Part shown: positions 10,686 to 18,594 of the stretch, piece by piece
Numbering within the stretch: position 1 is the first letter of the stretch
Layout of the letters: each line of letters starts with the position of its first letter
Source of the DNA: Cytophagales bacterium
GTDB lineage: Bacteria > Bacteroidota > Bacteroidia > Cytophagales > Cyclobacteriaceae
Length of the DNA: 64,000 nucleotides
NCBI GenBank assembly: GCA_017303805.1
Contig: JAFLBQ010000005.1
Location: 358,515 to 422,514 of the forward strand
Reading direction: 5' to 3'
Translations under genes and position numbers: made by a program
Notes under the pieces: generated by a model
The model's input: the letters and a program-made list of their open reading frames with translations, nothing else
What the model was told of the DNA's origin: nothing
Database searches by the model: none

Positions 10686-11267
10686 GGTTCTGAAGTATTT
10701 GATAGTGGCCAGGTTTAACATTTCCTTATCCCCAGTGGAATCTCCATACGCTGTTATTGTGTCGAATTTTGAAAGATCGAATTCTTCTTTGATTCTAACC
10801 ACTTTCTCTTTTCCGTAGCAGTTTTTGCCGGAATATCTTCCAGTAACTTTTTTTTGCCGAACCTCCAATTTTGTGGCTATGCAGTGCAATCCCAACAGCT
10901 CACTCCAGGGTTTCACCCAATTTTCTGGAGATGCGGAAACTACAACAACTTTCTCGTGATTGCCTAAATGATATTTTATCCGCTCCAATGCACCAGGCCT
11001 AAGCAACTTAGGAATGTGATTGGTAGCAAAATCAACGCATTTCAGATTGAATAGATCTAAAGGCTCGTTCGCGAAGAAATACGTAAGTAAAATTTGTTTT
11101 GCTGAATTATTTGAGATTATGCGGATTGCATAAAGAGCCAGGATAGGGGATAAAAGAAGGATTCCGGCAACAACTTTTAACCTACCATGATAAAAGAATA
11201 GAAATTCTTTTAAAGAATCACTTTTAGTAAGTGTGCCATCAAAATCAAAGAGTGTTAAGTGATTCAA
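10671..11267 (-). CDS. HAD-superfamily phosphatase (HAD-IB like), probable polyprenyl-phosphoribose phosphatase
   Basis: This 198-aa protein has HAD motif I near the N-terminus (LFDFDGTLTKSD, with DxD nucleophile and acid), motif II serine in VVVSASPENW, and motif III/IV in YGDSTGDKEM. A hydrophobic stretch around residues 32-50 (VVAGILLLSPILALYAIRI) suggests membrane contact, usual for this HAD-IB subgroup. It begins with TTG one base after the stop of the UbiA-type gene and so is almost certainly co-translated. In the D-arabinofuranose donor pathway, the product of the phosphoribosyltransferase must lose its 5-phosphate; HAD proteins fused to or beside such UbiA enzymes are the usual candidates. 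The fold is certain; the substrate is inferred from context. Confidence 0.85.
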   Translation of the reverse strand: MNHLTLFDFDGTLTKSDSLKEFLFFYHGRLKVVAGILLLSPILALYAIRIISNNSAKQILLTYFFANEPLDLFNLKCVDFATNHIPKLLRPGALERIKYHLGNHEKVVVVSASPENWVKPWSELLGLHCIATKLEVRQKKVTGRYSGKNCYGKEKVVRIKEEFDLSKFDTITAYGDSTGDKEMLNLATIKYFRTSFKK

Positions 11268-11268
11268 T

Positions 11269-12135
11269 TTAATTGTAGATAACCAGATAAAACGAAATGA
11301 TCCACAACAAAATAGTGATAAGAATGAATTTATCCTTAAGGAGAATGTTAGTAGGTGACCCGCTATTTAATTCAACCAAAGTAATTTGCAAATACCGAAT
11401 TATTCCGGCAATCACGAATAAGGTAGTGGTAAACAAGTAATTACTATTAAAACGATTCACTACTTCCGCAGAAACCGTGTACATTATATACGACACGATA
11501 ATAACCGCAGCGAATAGGGTAAGGCAAGAGTTGATGAATTCAAGATTGTAACTGGAAGAGGTTTTTCTAATTACCGAATGATTGGTTGATTGTAAGATAA
11601 GGTCATCCCTTCTTTTGGCTAAAACCAAAAAGAGCGAAAGCAGGAGTACCAGAATCGACAGCCAATGAGAAACTTCGACTCCACTTAAAATACCACCGCC
11701 ATGAATTCGGATTAAGAAACCAATTGATACAATAAACAGATCTACGATGGGTATGTTTTTAAGGCCAAAGGAATATAAGATATTAATAACAAGGTAAGAA
11801 GAGACTAAGATAAAGAACGACAAATGGAGAAGATAAGCTATTAAAAGGCCTGCCAGGAGGAAGGCAATAAGAAAGATGATGGCGGAGGATTTACTAATTG
11901 AACCGGATGCCAGGGGTCTATCCTTTTTCAAAGGATGTATTCGATCTGCTTCAATGTCTTTAATGTCGTTAATAATATATACCGCAGACGCGACTAAACT
12001 GAAGGCAATGGTTCCGAGTACTATAAATTGGATACGGTCGTTTTGAAAAAGGGTGCCGGCAAAGAATACGGGAATGAATAAAAAGAGATTCTTAATCCAA
12101 TGCGTAGGCCGAATTAATTTTATTACCGACCGCAT
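11269..12135 (-). CDS. UbiA-family polyprenyl-phosphate phosphoribosyltransferase (decaprenyl-phosphate phosphoribosyltransferase like)
   Basis: The protein is 288 aa from the ATG at 12135; a TTG at 12150 would add five residues and overlap the upstream gene, so ATG is preferred. It begins RPTHWIKNLFLFIPVFFAG and carries the prenyltransferase motif NDIKDIEADRIHPLKKDRP, which matches the DPPR-synthase branch (5-phosphoribosyl-1-pyrophosphate:decaprenyl-phosphate phosphoribosyltransferase) better than quinone UbiA enzymes. A second aspartate-containing motif near residue 160-200 (LAKRRDDLI) follows. About eight to nine membrane helices are apparent. Known reaction: PRPP plus polyprenyl phosphate gives polyprenyl-phosphoryl-5-phosphoribose. 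The HAD phosphatase follows by one base, and DprE1/DprE2 homologues lie 12 kb away, supporting a shared pathway. Confidence 0.87.
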   Translation of the reverse strand: MRSVIKLIRPTHWIKNLFLFIPVFFAGTLFQNDRIQFIVLGTIAFSLVASAVYIINDIKDIEADRIHPLKKDRPLASGSISKSSAIIFLIAFLLAGLLIAYLLHLSFFILVSSYLVINILYSFGLKNIPIVDLFIVSIGFLIRIHGGGILSGVEVSHWLSILVLLLSLFLVLAKRRDDLILQSTNHSVIRKTSSSYNLEFINSCLTLFAAVIIVSYIMYTVSAEVVNRFNSNYLFTTTLFVIAGIIRYLQITLVELNSGSPTNILLKDKFILITILLWIISFYLVIYN

Positions 12136-12143
12136 ATTTTGAA

Positions 12144-12506
12144 TTACCAAATGTTTTCCAAATCTTCTTTACTGTATAAATGGTTGCGGTCTGCAAAAAG
12201 ACTTTTCATCTCCCGGCCTTTTAGTTTTAGAGGGTCTTTGGTGAACAGCCTTGATAAGATGGCAATGGGTAGAAGAAACAAGAAGAAAATAATGCTCAAT
12301 AAAATTTTTGAGTTGATCCAGCCCAGCACATGTGCTAATTTTAGCCAAACCCATTCAATTCCTTTAGCTGCAATTGGTATAAAAATGGTGATGATGCCAA
12401 TCAGAATGGCAGTCTTTGATAACCACTCAATTTTTAAATAAGTAGCAATTACCAACAGACCTGTTACTATAACAAGTATTGTTTTGTATCTGTCTTGATC
12501 CCTCAC
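12144..12506 (-). CDS. SxtJ-like small membrane protein
   Basis: This 120-aa protein begins at GTG 12506 (no early ATG available). It has about three hydrophobic segments (ILVIVTGLLVIATYL, AILIGIITIFIPIA, ILLSIIFFLFLLPIAIL) and a basic-acidic C-terminal tail. Small proteins annotated SxtJ commonly occur next to NodU/CmcH carbamoyltransferases and a DUF5989 protein, exactly as here. The biochemical role is unknown; a membrane partner that positions the carbamoyltransferase is only a guess. It starts 12 bases after the DUF5989 stop and ends 8 bases before the preferred UbiA start. Confidence 0.75.
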   Translation of the reverse strand: MRDQDRYKTILVIVTGLLVIATYLKIEWLSKTAILIGIITIFIPIAAKGIEWVWLKLAHVLGWINSKILLSIIFFLFLLPIAILSRLFTKDPLKLKGREMKSLFADRNHLYSKEDLENIW

Positions 12507-12518
12507 TTTCTTGATTAG

Positions 12519-12668
12519 TTAAAAGAGAGTATAAATAAACGGAGCAACGGCTGAGCCTCCGCCAATTACCAACAAGATACCTAAAAATATAAGCAACAAA
12601 ATGATGGGTGTAAGCCACCATTTTTTTCTTGTTGACAAAAACCTCAGGATATCCTTAATAAACTCCAT
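12519..12668 (-). CDS. DUF5989-type 49-aa membrane protein
   Basis: A 49-codon frame runs from ATG (12668) to TAA (12519). It begins MEFIKDILRFLSTRKKWWL, has one hydrophobic helix, and ends GGGSAVAPFIYTLF. The basic/aromatic RKKWW patch, the single helix and the SAVAPFIYTLF ending are typical of the DUF5989 family, whose members are about 50 aa and sit between a carbamoyltransferase gene and an SxtJ gene. It lies 36 bases after the carbamoyltransferase stop and 12 bases before SxtJ. The function is unknown. Its length makes it easy for automated callers to miss. Confidence 0.85.
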   Translation of the reverse strand: MEFIKDILRFLSTRKKWWLTPIILLLIFLGILLVIGGGSAVAPFIYTLF

Positions 12669-12704
12669 GGCTTATTCTTTAATTTACAGACCTTCAAATA
12701 TAGC

Positions 12705-14570
12705 TTAATCCAAGGTAAATTCTTCTTTCCAATTGTCTTTTTCCTTCCAATCTGGTTGTGCTTTTTTATCAAAAACATAATTACCCACTACCAGGTAATC
12801 CATTTCAGTTCGCATAAAGCAGCGATAGGCGTCTTCAGGCGTACAGATTATTGGTTCTCCTCTCACATTGAAACTTGTATTTACAAGAACGCCATACCCT
12901 GTTAATTTCTTAAACGATTGTATGAGTTGGTAATAGCGTGGATTGGTTTCTTTATGAACGGTTTGAATTCTTGCTGAGAAATCGATGTGCGTTATGGCAG
13001 GCATGTCGGAGCGCAAATGATAAAGCTTCTCCTTTAAAGGCAAGGTGTTGTAATTATCGGGCAAGGGCTTTCTCCTGTTTTTTACAACCGGCTGAACCAG
13101 CAACATGTAAGGAGAAGAAGTAGGATGTTCAAAATACAAGGAGCATTCTTCAGCTAAAACAGATGGCGCAAACGGTCTGAAGGATTCCCTGAATTTAATT
13201 TTAACATTAAGTTTCCGTTGCATTTCTGCACTGCGCGGATCTCCTAAAATAGTGCGTCCACCAAGAGCCCGCGGGCCAAACTCCATCCGTCCTTGCATCC
13301 AGCCCACTACATTATCTTCACCTATTTTTTTTGCAACAAATTCGGTCAGTTGTTGATAATCACTAAAGTGCTCTGCTTTACCATCATACTTTCGAATTAC
13401 TTTTTCGATGTCAATATCTGAGTATTCAGGCCCAAGATAGGAGCCTTTCATTGCATCCATATTGTTTGAGACCTTTCGGTTTTGTCCAAAATAAATGTGA
13501 TAGGCTGCCTGCGCAGCGCCCAGCGCCCCGCCTGCATCGCCCGCGGCAGGTTGAATAAACATATTATCAAATATCTTAGCATTCAACAATTTACCGTTGG
13601 CAACACAATTTAGGGCCACACCTCCAGCCAGACATAAATGTTTCGAACCGGTAAGCCGTTGCGCTTCCTTCCCCATTAAAATCACAGACTCTTCGGTAAT
13701 TTTTTGAATGGCAAGACCAAGGTTGCAATGGTGTGATTCAAGCTCATCTTCGGGTTTGCGCGCTTTAAATCCGAAGAGTTTTTCCCATTTATCCTCATGT
13801 ACCATTCGTAAACCTGTGGAATAATTGAAGTATTCCTGATTTAACCAGACAGAGCCATCGTCTTTAATAGAGACAAGTTTTTCCTTAATGATGGACACGA
13901 AACGATCAACCTCCTCACTTCCGGGTACTCCATAAGGAGCCAACCCCATAAGTTTGTATTCACCTGAATTTACTTTGAATCCCAGGAAGTATGTAAAAGC
14001 TGAATACAATAATCCTAACGAGTGTGGGAACTTCAGCTCTTTCAGGATTTTTACATCCTTACCTGTTCCATGACAAATGGAGGCTGTAGCCCATTCTCCA
14101 ACTCCATCAACAGTTAATATTGCCGATTCTTCGAAGGGCGAAGAATAGTAAGCGCTGGCCGCATGGGAGAGATGGTGCTCGGGGAAAAGAAGTTTGATTT
14201 TTTTCTTATCCAGTTTCTCGTCAATCTTTACAAGTTCCTCCATAATAAGCCTTTTAAGGAACATCTTTTCTCGTAACCAAACTGGTATGGCAGTAATAAA
14301 AGAAGATAAGCCTTTTGGGGCAAAGGCATAATAGGTTTCCAACAAACGCTCAAATTTTAGCAGCGGCTTATCGTAGAATGCAATCGCGTCAAGCTGGCTT
14401 AGCGATGTACCTGCATACTCCAAACAAAATTTTACTGCTTGGGTAGGAAAACCAGGATCGTGTTTCTTTCTGGTGAAACGCTCCTCCTGAGCGGCCGCAA
14501 TGATTTCGCCATCTTCAATAATTGCTGCCGCGGAGTCGTGATAGAATGCTGAAATGCCAAGAATTTTCAT
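12705..14570 (-). CDS. NodU/CmcH-family carbamoyltransferase
   Basis: This 621-aa protein is of normal family length. The N-terminal kinase-like (TsaD-related) domain starts KILGISAFYHDSAAAI with QEERFTRKKHD, and has the metal/nucleotide motif HHLSHAASAYY and TVDGVGEWAT. The C-terminal YrdC-like domain carries GRMEFGPRALGGRTILGDP and NTSFNVRGEPI. Family members move a carbamoyl group from carbamoyl phosphate via carbamoyl-AMP to a hydroxyl of a sugar or antibiotic (for example NodU on Nod factors). Here it leads an operon that continues with DUF5989, SxtJ, UbiA-like and HAD genes, so the acceptor is probably a sugar in the surface glycan made nearby. That acceptor is an inference. Confidence 0.93.
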   Translation of the reverse strand: MKILGISAFYHDSAAAIIEDGEIIAAAQEERFTRKKHDPGFPTQAVKFCLEYAGTSLSQLDAIAFYDKPLLKFERLLETYYAFAPKGLSSFITAIPVWLREKMFLKRLIMEELVKIDEKLDKKKIKLLFPEHHLSHAASAYYSSPFEESAILTVDGVGEWATASICHGTGKDVKILKELKFPHSLGLLYSAFTYFLGFKVNSGEYKLMGLAPYGVPGSEEVDRFVSIIKEKLVSIKDDGSVWLNQEYFNYSTGLRMVHEDKWEKLFGFKARKPEDELESHHCNLGLAIQKITEESVILMGKEAQRLTGSKHLCLAGGVALNCVANGKLLNAKIFDNMFIQPAAGDAGGALGAAQAAYHIYFGQNRKVSNNMDAMKGSYLGPEYSDIDIEKVIRKYDGKAEHFSDYQQLTEFVAKKIGEDNVVGWMQGRMEFGPRALGGRTILGDPRSAEMQRKLNVKIKFRESFRPFAPSVLAEECSLYFEHPTSSPYMLLVQPVVKNRRKPLPDNYNTLPLKEKLYHLRSDMPAITHIDFSARIQTVHKETNPRYYQLIQSFKKLTGYGVLVNTSFNVRGEPIICTPEDAYRCFMRTEMDYLVVGNYVFDKKAQPDWKEKDNWKEEFTLD

Positions 14571-14682
14571 TGATGTATAAAAGGGGTATAGGGGTAGATT
14601 TTAGCCAATATTTTTGATTGAAAGCGGTTGGGTTTTAGGTGTATCGATAAGCATAGTGGCCCTTTGGGCAGCTCTTAAACCC

Positions 14683-14690
14683 CAAATTTA
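14683..14690 (-). promoter_or_regulatory. Candidate -7 promoter element for the carbamoyltransferase operon
   Basis: On the minus strand this reads TAAATTTG, an exact match to the Bacteroidota TAnnTTTG motif, about 110 bases upstream of the carbamoyltransferase start. No clear TTG -33 element is seen at the expected distance, so support is weak. Confidence 0.25.
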
Positions 14691-14825
14691 ATGGATTTGA
14701 TTGTAAGGCTAAAGAAAATATAGTCATTACAAATTGTACCAAAAGCAAGATTTCAATCGATTTCGAAAAACAAATAGTACAAACCTGCTGGACTTTTCAG
14801 CCGTATTTAGAAGCATAAAATGTGG

Positions 14826-14833
14826 TATTTTTG
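14826..14833 (+). promoter_or_regulatory. Candidate -7 promoter element for the polysaccharide operon
   Basis: TATTTTTG matches the Bacteroidota TAnnTTTG motif and lies about 28 bases before the ATG at 14862, giving a plausible short leader. The -33 region is not a clean TTG. The rest of the 14571-14861 divergent gap shows no gene. Confidence 0.3.
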
Positions 14834-14861
14834 TAGGTAGACTAATGCTAAATTGGGTAAT

Positions 14862-17075
14862 ATGGATATCCTGTTTCTATTAAAGGTTATTTGGAGAAAG
14901 AAGTGGTTGTGGATTTTAACACCAATTGGTGCTGCAGGGCTGGCTTTCCTTTTCACCCTTAACCAGGCTCAAAAGTACAGAGCTTCAACTCAAATGTCGA
15001 CTGGTTTTACAATGAACGACCAGGTTCACTTGCGGGAGGAGTGGTTTAACCCAAGAGATGCGGATATAAAATTCAATAACCTGCTGAGTTCAATGAATGC
15101 AGGCGCACCAACCAATTTTGTTCAGTACAGGTTGTTGTTACATGAATTAGATGAGCGAGAGGTGCCTTTTCATCAACTAGACCCTGAGAAGCTGCAAGCT
15201 GATTATGAGGAAATTAGGTATGTAAGAGGTATGGTTAAAGCCATGTTGGATAGCCTGACTCCTTTATCTACATCCTCGCCTGGCTACCCAATAATCAACA
15301 AATTTTTGATTGCCTATAACTATGACTATCTGGTTATTAAGTCTAGCCTAAATGTTTATCGCATTCCTAATACCGATTTTATACAGGTGGATTATGTGTC
15401 GGATAACCCGCAGTTATCTGCACTGGCAGCAAACGCATTTTGCGAAGAATTTATCCGATTCAGTAAAACGCTAACTACGGAACGAGCGGGCGAGTCAGTC
15501 GATTTTCTTAACAACCTTGTAATACAGAAGAAAAGAGAGTTAGATGAAAAGTTGGAAACTCAGCGAGTATTTAAAACCAGCAATAGTCTTTTCAGTGTTG
15601 AGAAGGAAGGGGAGAATAAACTTGTTCAACTATCGGATTTTGAAAGGCAACGTGACGAGATCAGAAGTTCGATGCAGCGGATAGAACTCACAAAAGTAAA
15701 TTTGAACAAACAACTGAATTCATTAGCGTCCAACTCTAACAGTGTTACGGATAATCAAAAGATTATAGAACTACGGAATACAATTAATAGCCTTAACGAC
15801 CGGTACATAGTGGGTGGCCAACGAGACAATGCGTTAAAGGACTCAATAAGTCTTCTTCGGGAGCAATTGAGAATTCAAACGGCAGGTATTAGCAACACCC
15901 CTACAACACCTGCTTTATCAAAAGCTGAAATTCAAAATAGCCTGAATGAGTTGGACGTTGAGTATCAGGTAGCCAGAACAAATTTAATTACCATTGAAGC
16001 AAAGATCACCAGTTTGCAGTACAGTTTCTCAGGCTATGCATCTAAGGAGGCAAAGCTTTCGGCCATTCAAAAAGAGGTGGACCTGGCTTCGCAAGAGTAT
16101 TTGGAAGCAGTAACCAAATTCAATGAAGCGAAAAACAGATTGTTGGCTTCAAATACATTGCGTCAAATTTCAGCGGCATTCCCACCGCCCAATCCATTAT
16201 CCAGCAAGCGTATTATTATTGTTGGGTTGGCAGGCTTTAGTAGTTTTTCAATTTGTATTTTTATTATTGCCTTATTCGAATTTTTGGATCAAACACTTCG
16301 TTCGGTAGATAAATTTAATTCATTGGTTAATTTACCCTTGATTGGTTCAATCATCCGACTCAATTTAAGTAATTTTAATATCCCGCAAATTTTTAGTCAA
16401 TCTGGAAACGAAGACGGTGAATTATTTAAATCAATTTTGCGTAAACTAAGACATGAGATAGTTTCTCTGAATTCTCCGCTACTCTTAGTAACCAGTCTTC
16501 GCAAAGGCGAAGGAAAAACTTTTACCATCATTTCGTTATCCTATATTTTAAGTTTGGTTAACAAACGGGTATTGATCGTTGATACCAACTTCAGAAGTAA
16601 TGTGCTATCGCAGGTTTTACCGAAAGGTTCAAAAGTTAAATCAATAGAAGACCGCCAGTTGGTAGCAGGACTTCTAACCTCTTCGAAGCAAGGAAAAGTA
16701 GATGTTGAAACTGAAGATAAAGAAATGGCCTACGAGTTGATTACACCAACTATTTACAAGAATGTGTTTGTGGTAACAAATGCCGGTGGCGGGATTGCTT
16801 CCCCGGCTGAGATTTTAAGTGGTAGGAATTTCAAGAACCTGATTGACGGATTCAAAGCAAATTTTGATTACATAATTTTAGAGGGTGGTGCTTTGAATGA
16901 TTATGCTGACACGAAAGAACTTGTTCAATATGTGGATAAAGTGGTAACGATTTTTTCAGCCCAATCGGTTATTTCTCAACAGGATCGCGAGTCGATAAAG
17001 TACATAAAATCATTGGGCCACAAATTTGGAGGTTGTATTCTTAATAGAATTGATCCAAAAGATTACAAACTTTAG
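14862..17075 (+). CDS. Wzz-type polysaccharide co-polymerase with BY-kinase-like domain
   Basis: ATG 14862 is preferred over an in-frame TTG at 14853. The 737-aa protein has an N-terminal membrane helix (WIWRKK-like start, then LWILTPIGAAGLAFLF), a long periplasmic part with coiled coil (about residues 210-430), and a second helix (IIIVGLAGFSSFSICIFIIAL). A cytoplasmic P-loop domain follows, with Walker A SLRKGEGKTFT near residue 545. This is the layout of GumC/CpsCD exopolysaccharide chain-length regulators. The kinase signature is degraded: Walker A' reads VLIVDTNFRSN, the Walker B position reads IILEGGALND rather than hhhDxPP, and there is no tyrosine-rich tail. It probably still regulates polymer export as the first gene of the operon, but tyrosine autophosphorylation is doubtful. 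Confidence 0.85.
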   Translation: MDILFLLKVIWRKKWLWILTPIGAAGLAFLFTLNQAQKYRASTQMSTGFTMNDQVHLREEWFNPRDADIKFNNLLSSMNAGAPTNFVQYRLLLHELDEREVPFHQLDPEKLQADYEEIRYVRGMVKAMLDSLTPLSTSSPGYPIINKFLIAYNYDYLVIKSSLNVYRIPNTDFIQVDYVSDNPQLSALAANAFCEEFIRFSKTLTTERAGESVDFLNNLVIQKKRELDEKLETQRVFKTSNSLFSVEKEGENKLVQLSDFERQRDEIRSSMQRIELTKVNLNKQLNSLASNSNSVTDNQKIIELRNTINSLNDRYIVGGQRDNALKDSISLLREQLRIQTAGISNTPTTPALSKAEIQNSLNELDVEYQVARTNLITIEAKITSLQYSFSGYASKEAKLSAIQKEVDLASQEYLEAVTKFNEAKNRLLASNTLRQISAAFPPPNPLSSKRIIIVGLAGFSSFSICIFIIALFEFLDQTLRSVDKFNSLVNLPLIGSIIRLNLSNFNIPQIFSQSGNEDGELFKSILRKLRHEIVSLNSPLLLVTSLRKGEGKTFTIISLSYILSLVNKRVLIVDTNFRSNVLSQVLPKGSKVKSIEDRQLVAGLLTSSKQGKVDVETEDKEMAYELITPTIYKNVFVVTNAGGGIASPAEILSGRNFKNLIDGFKANFDYIILEGGALNDYADTKELVQYVDKVVTIFSAQSVISQQDRESIKYIKSLGHKFGGCILNRIDPKDYKL

Positions 17076-17112
17076 CCACTGTGAGTTTTCATAACTTCAA
17101 ACAAATTACTTT

Positions 17113-18462
17113 TTGACAGTAGGTAATTCATCTCGTTGGTTAAGTCATGGAATTTATTCTATGATTAATCAGGCTTCGGTGGTTTTGCTGGGATTTGCGA
17201 GTATTTTTTTTCTAGTACGCATACTCACCCCTTCTGAAGTTGGAGTATGGGTGTTGTTTACGAGCGTGGGCGGCATTTTGGAAACCCTGCGCGTTGGGTT
17301 TATCAGAATACCCTTTATCAGTATGCTTGTGGTGGCAACGGATGATGAGCGATCCAGAATCATCAATGGATCGCTGATACTTCATATTATGTTAACATTT
17401 ATTGTAGTTGTAGTATTGGTTTCTTGTGCGGGGCTGTTATCCGATTTCTGGCACGCTGCTAATCTGGAACAGTTATTTTACATCTATGCGTTGAATTCTA
17501 TTGTGTTAATTTCATTTCTTCATTTCGAATATTTCTTACAATCAAATCTCGAGTTTAAAGCAATTTTTACCACTAATTTTATCAGGCTATTCCTGGTGCT
17601 GGCATATGTTTTTGGCTACTATTGTGTTGGTGCAACGCCCACATTAGCTGAACTTGCCTTCGTACAGTTAGGTGCTACAGTGGTAGCTACTTTCTTTTCG
17701 TATCAATTGGTAAAGAGTACGATTCCGGGTTTTCGCTTAAACCAGATTGACCGGAGCACGATAGGCAAACTGTTTCATTTGGGTAAGTACACGTTTGGCA
17801 CCAATATTAGCGCCTTGCTTATACGTAATACAGATAGTTGGATGATCGGCAGGTTGATTTCAAGTGCCGGAGTAGCCATTTATAATCCAGCATTACGTAT
17901 TTCAAATATTGTAGAGGTGCCCACCATGGCAATTGCCAATGTTGTCTTTCCGCAAGTAGGTCGTAAAATGACTGAATCGGGCAATGAAGGGATTCAATCC
18001 ATCTACTGCAAGTCAGTGGGTTTAATATTAGCCATTATGCTTCCGGTTGTAATTCCAATTTACTTACTGGCTGATTTTATTGTTCTGTTAATTTTTGGGA
18101 ATGAGTATGCCGAGGCTGTTCCGATATTACAGGTTACAATATTTTATACTTTGCTGATGCCTTTTAGCAGGCAATTCGGAACTATCATGGACGCGCTCCA
18201 CATGCCAAAGCTGAATTTCCATTTATCGCTGCTCATGGCTATCCTTAATATCATTCTTAACTATTTCTTACTTGCTTCGCATGGTGTGATTGGAGCTGCC
18301 TATGCTACCGTTATTTCTTTTGGGGTTATTTTTGTTGTTAATCAGGTGATTCTGCATCGGAAGTTTAAAATTAATACATGGCTTGTATTTGGTGAGTTAG
18401 CCGGCTGGTACACCTTTGGGTGGCGTTTTTTTAGAACATGGATAAAATCGAAGAGACGATAA
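17113..18462 (+). CDS. Wzx-like polysaccharide flippase (MATE/PST superfamily)
   Basis: This 449-aa integral membrane protein has about 12-14 helices. The first is SVVLLGFASIFFLVRILTP followed by SEVGVWVLFTSV, characteristic of polysaccharide-transport (PST) flippases. Such proteins move undecaprenyl-linked glycan units across the inner membrane. The start is uncertain: TTG at 17113 gives the family-like N-terminus, while the first ATG (17161) would trim 16 residues before the first helix. It follows the co-polymerase by 37 bases and precedes a tiny membrane ORF and the polymerase, consistent with a Wzx/Wzy-dependent pathway. Confidence 0.85.
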   Translation: MTVGNSSRWLSHGIYSMINQASVVLLGFASIFFLVRILTPSEVGVWVLFTSVGGILETLRVGFIRIPFISMLVVATDDERSRIINGSLILHIMLTFIVVVVLVSCAGLLSDFWHAANLEQLFYIYALNSIVLISFLHFEYFLQSNLEFKAIFTTNFIRLFLVLAYVFGYYCVGATPTLAELAFVQLGATVVATFFSYQLVKSTIPGFRLNQIDRSTIGKLFHLGKYTFGTNISALLIRNTDSWMIGRLISSAGVAIYNPALRISNIVEVPTMAIANVVFPQVGRKMTESGNEGIQSIYCKSVGLILAIMLPVVIPIYLLADFIVLLIFGNEYAEAVPILQVTIFYTLLMPFSRQFGTIMDALHMPKLNFHLSLLMAILNIILNYFLLASHGVIGAAYATVISFGVIFVVNQVILHRKFKINTWLVFGELAGWYTFGWRFFRTWIKSKRR

Positions 18463-18489
18463 CTTAATGTACTCCAAACACTAATTATT

Positions 18490-18594
18490 GTGAGCAAGAA
18501 GTTTACAGAAAAGGATTTAATTCGGGTAGCGGTAATTGTTTTTGTAGTTTCCGTGTACCTCTTCATGTTACTCAAAATTTTGGTACTAAAGTGA
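18490..18594 (+). CDS. 34-aa single-helix membrane protein
   Basis: A frame runs from GTG (18490) to TGA (18594), encoding MSKKFTEKDLIRVAVIV followed by a hydrophobic helix and LKILVLK at the end: short basic/acidic head, one membrane helix, basic tail. Its stop overlaps the GTG start of the polymerase gene by 4 bases (GTGA), a pattern expected for translational coupling. No family was recognised. It lies between flippase and polymerase genes, so it might assist or translationally couple the polymerase. It could be fortuitous, but the overlap and clean helix argue for a real gene. Confidence 0.5.
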   Translation: MSKKFTEKDLIRVAVIVFVVSVYLFMLLKILVLK

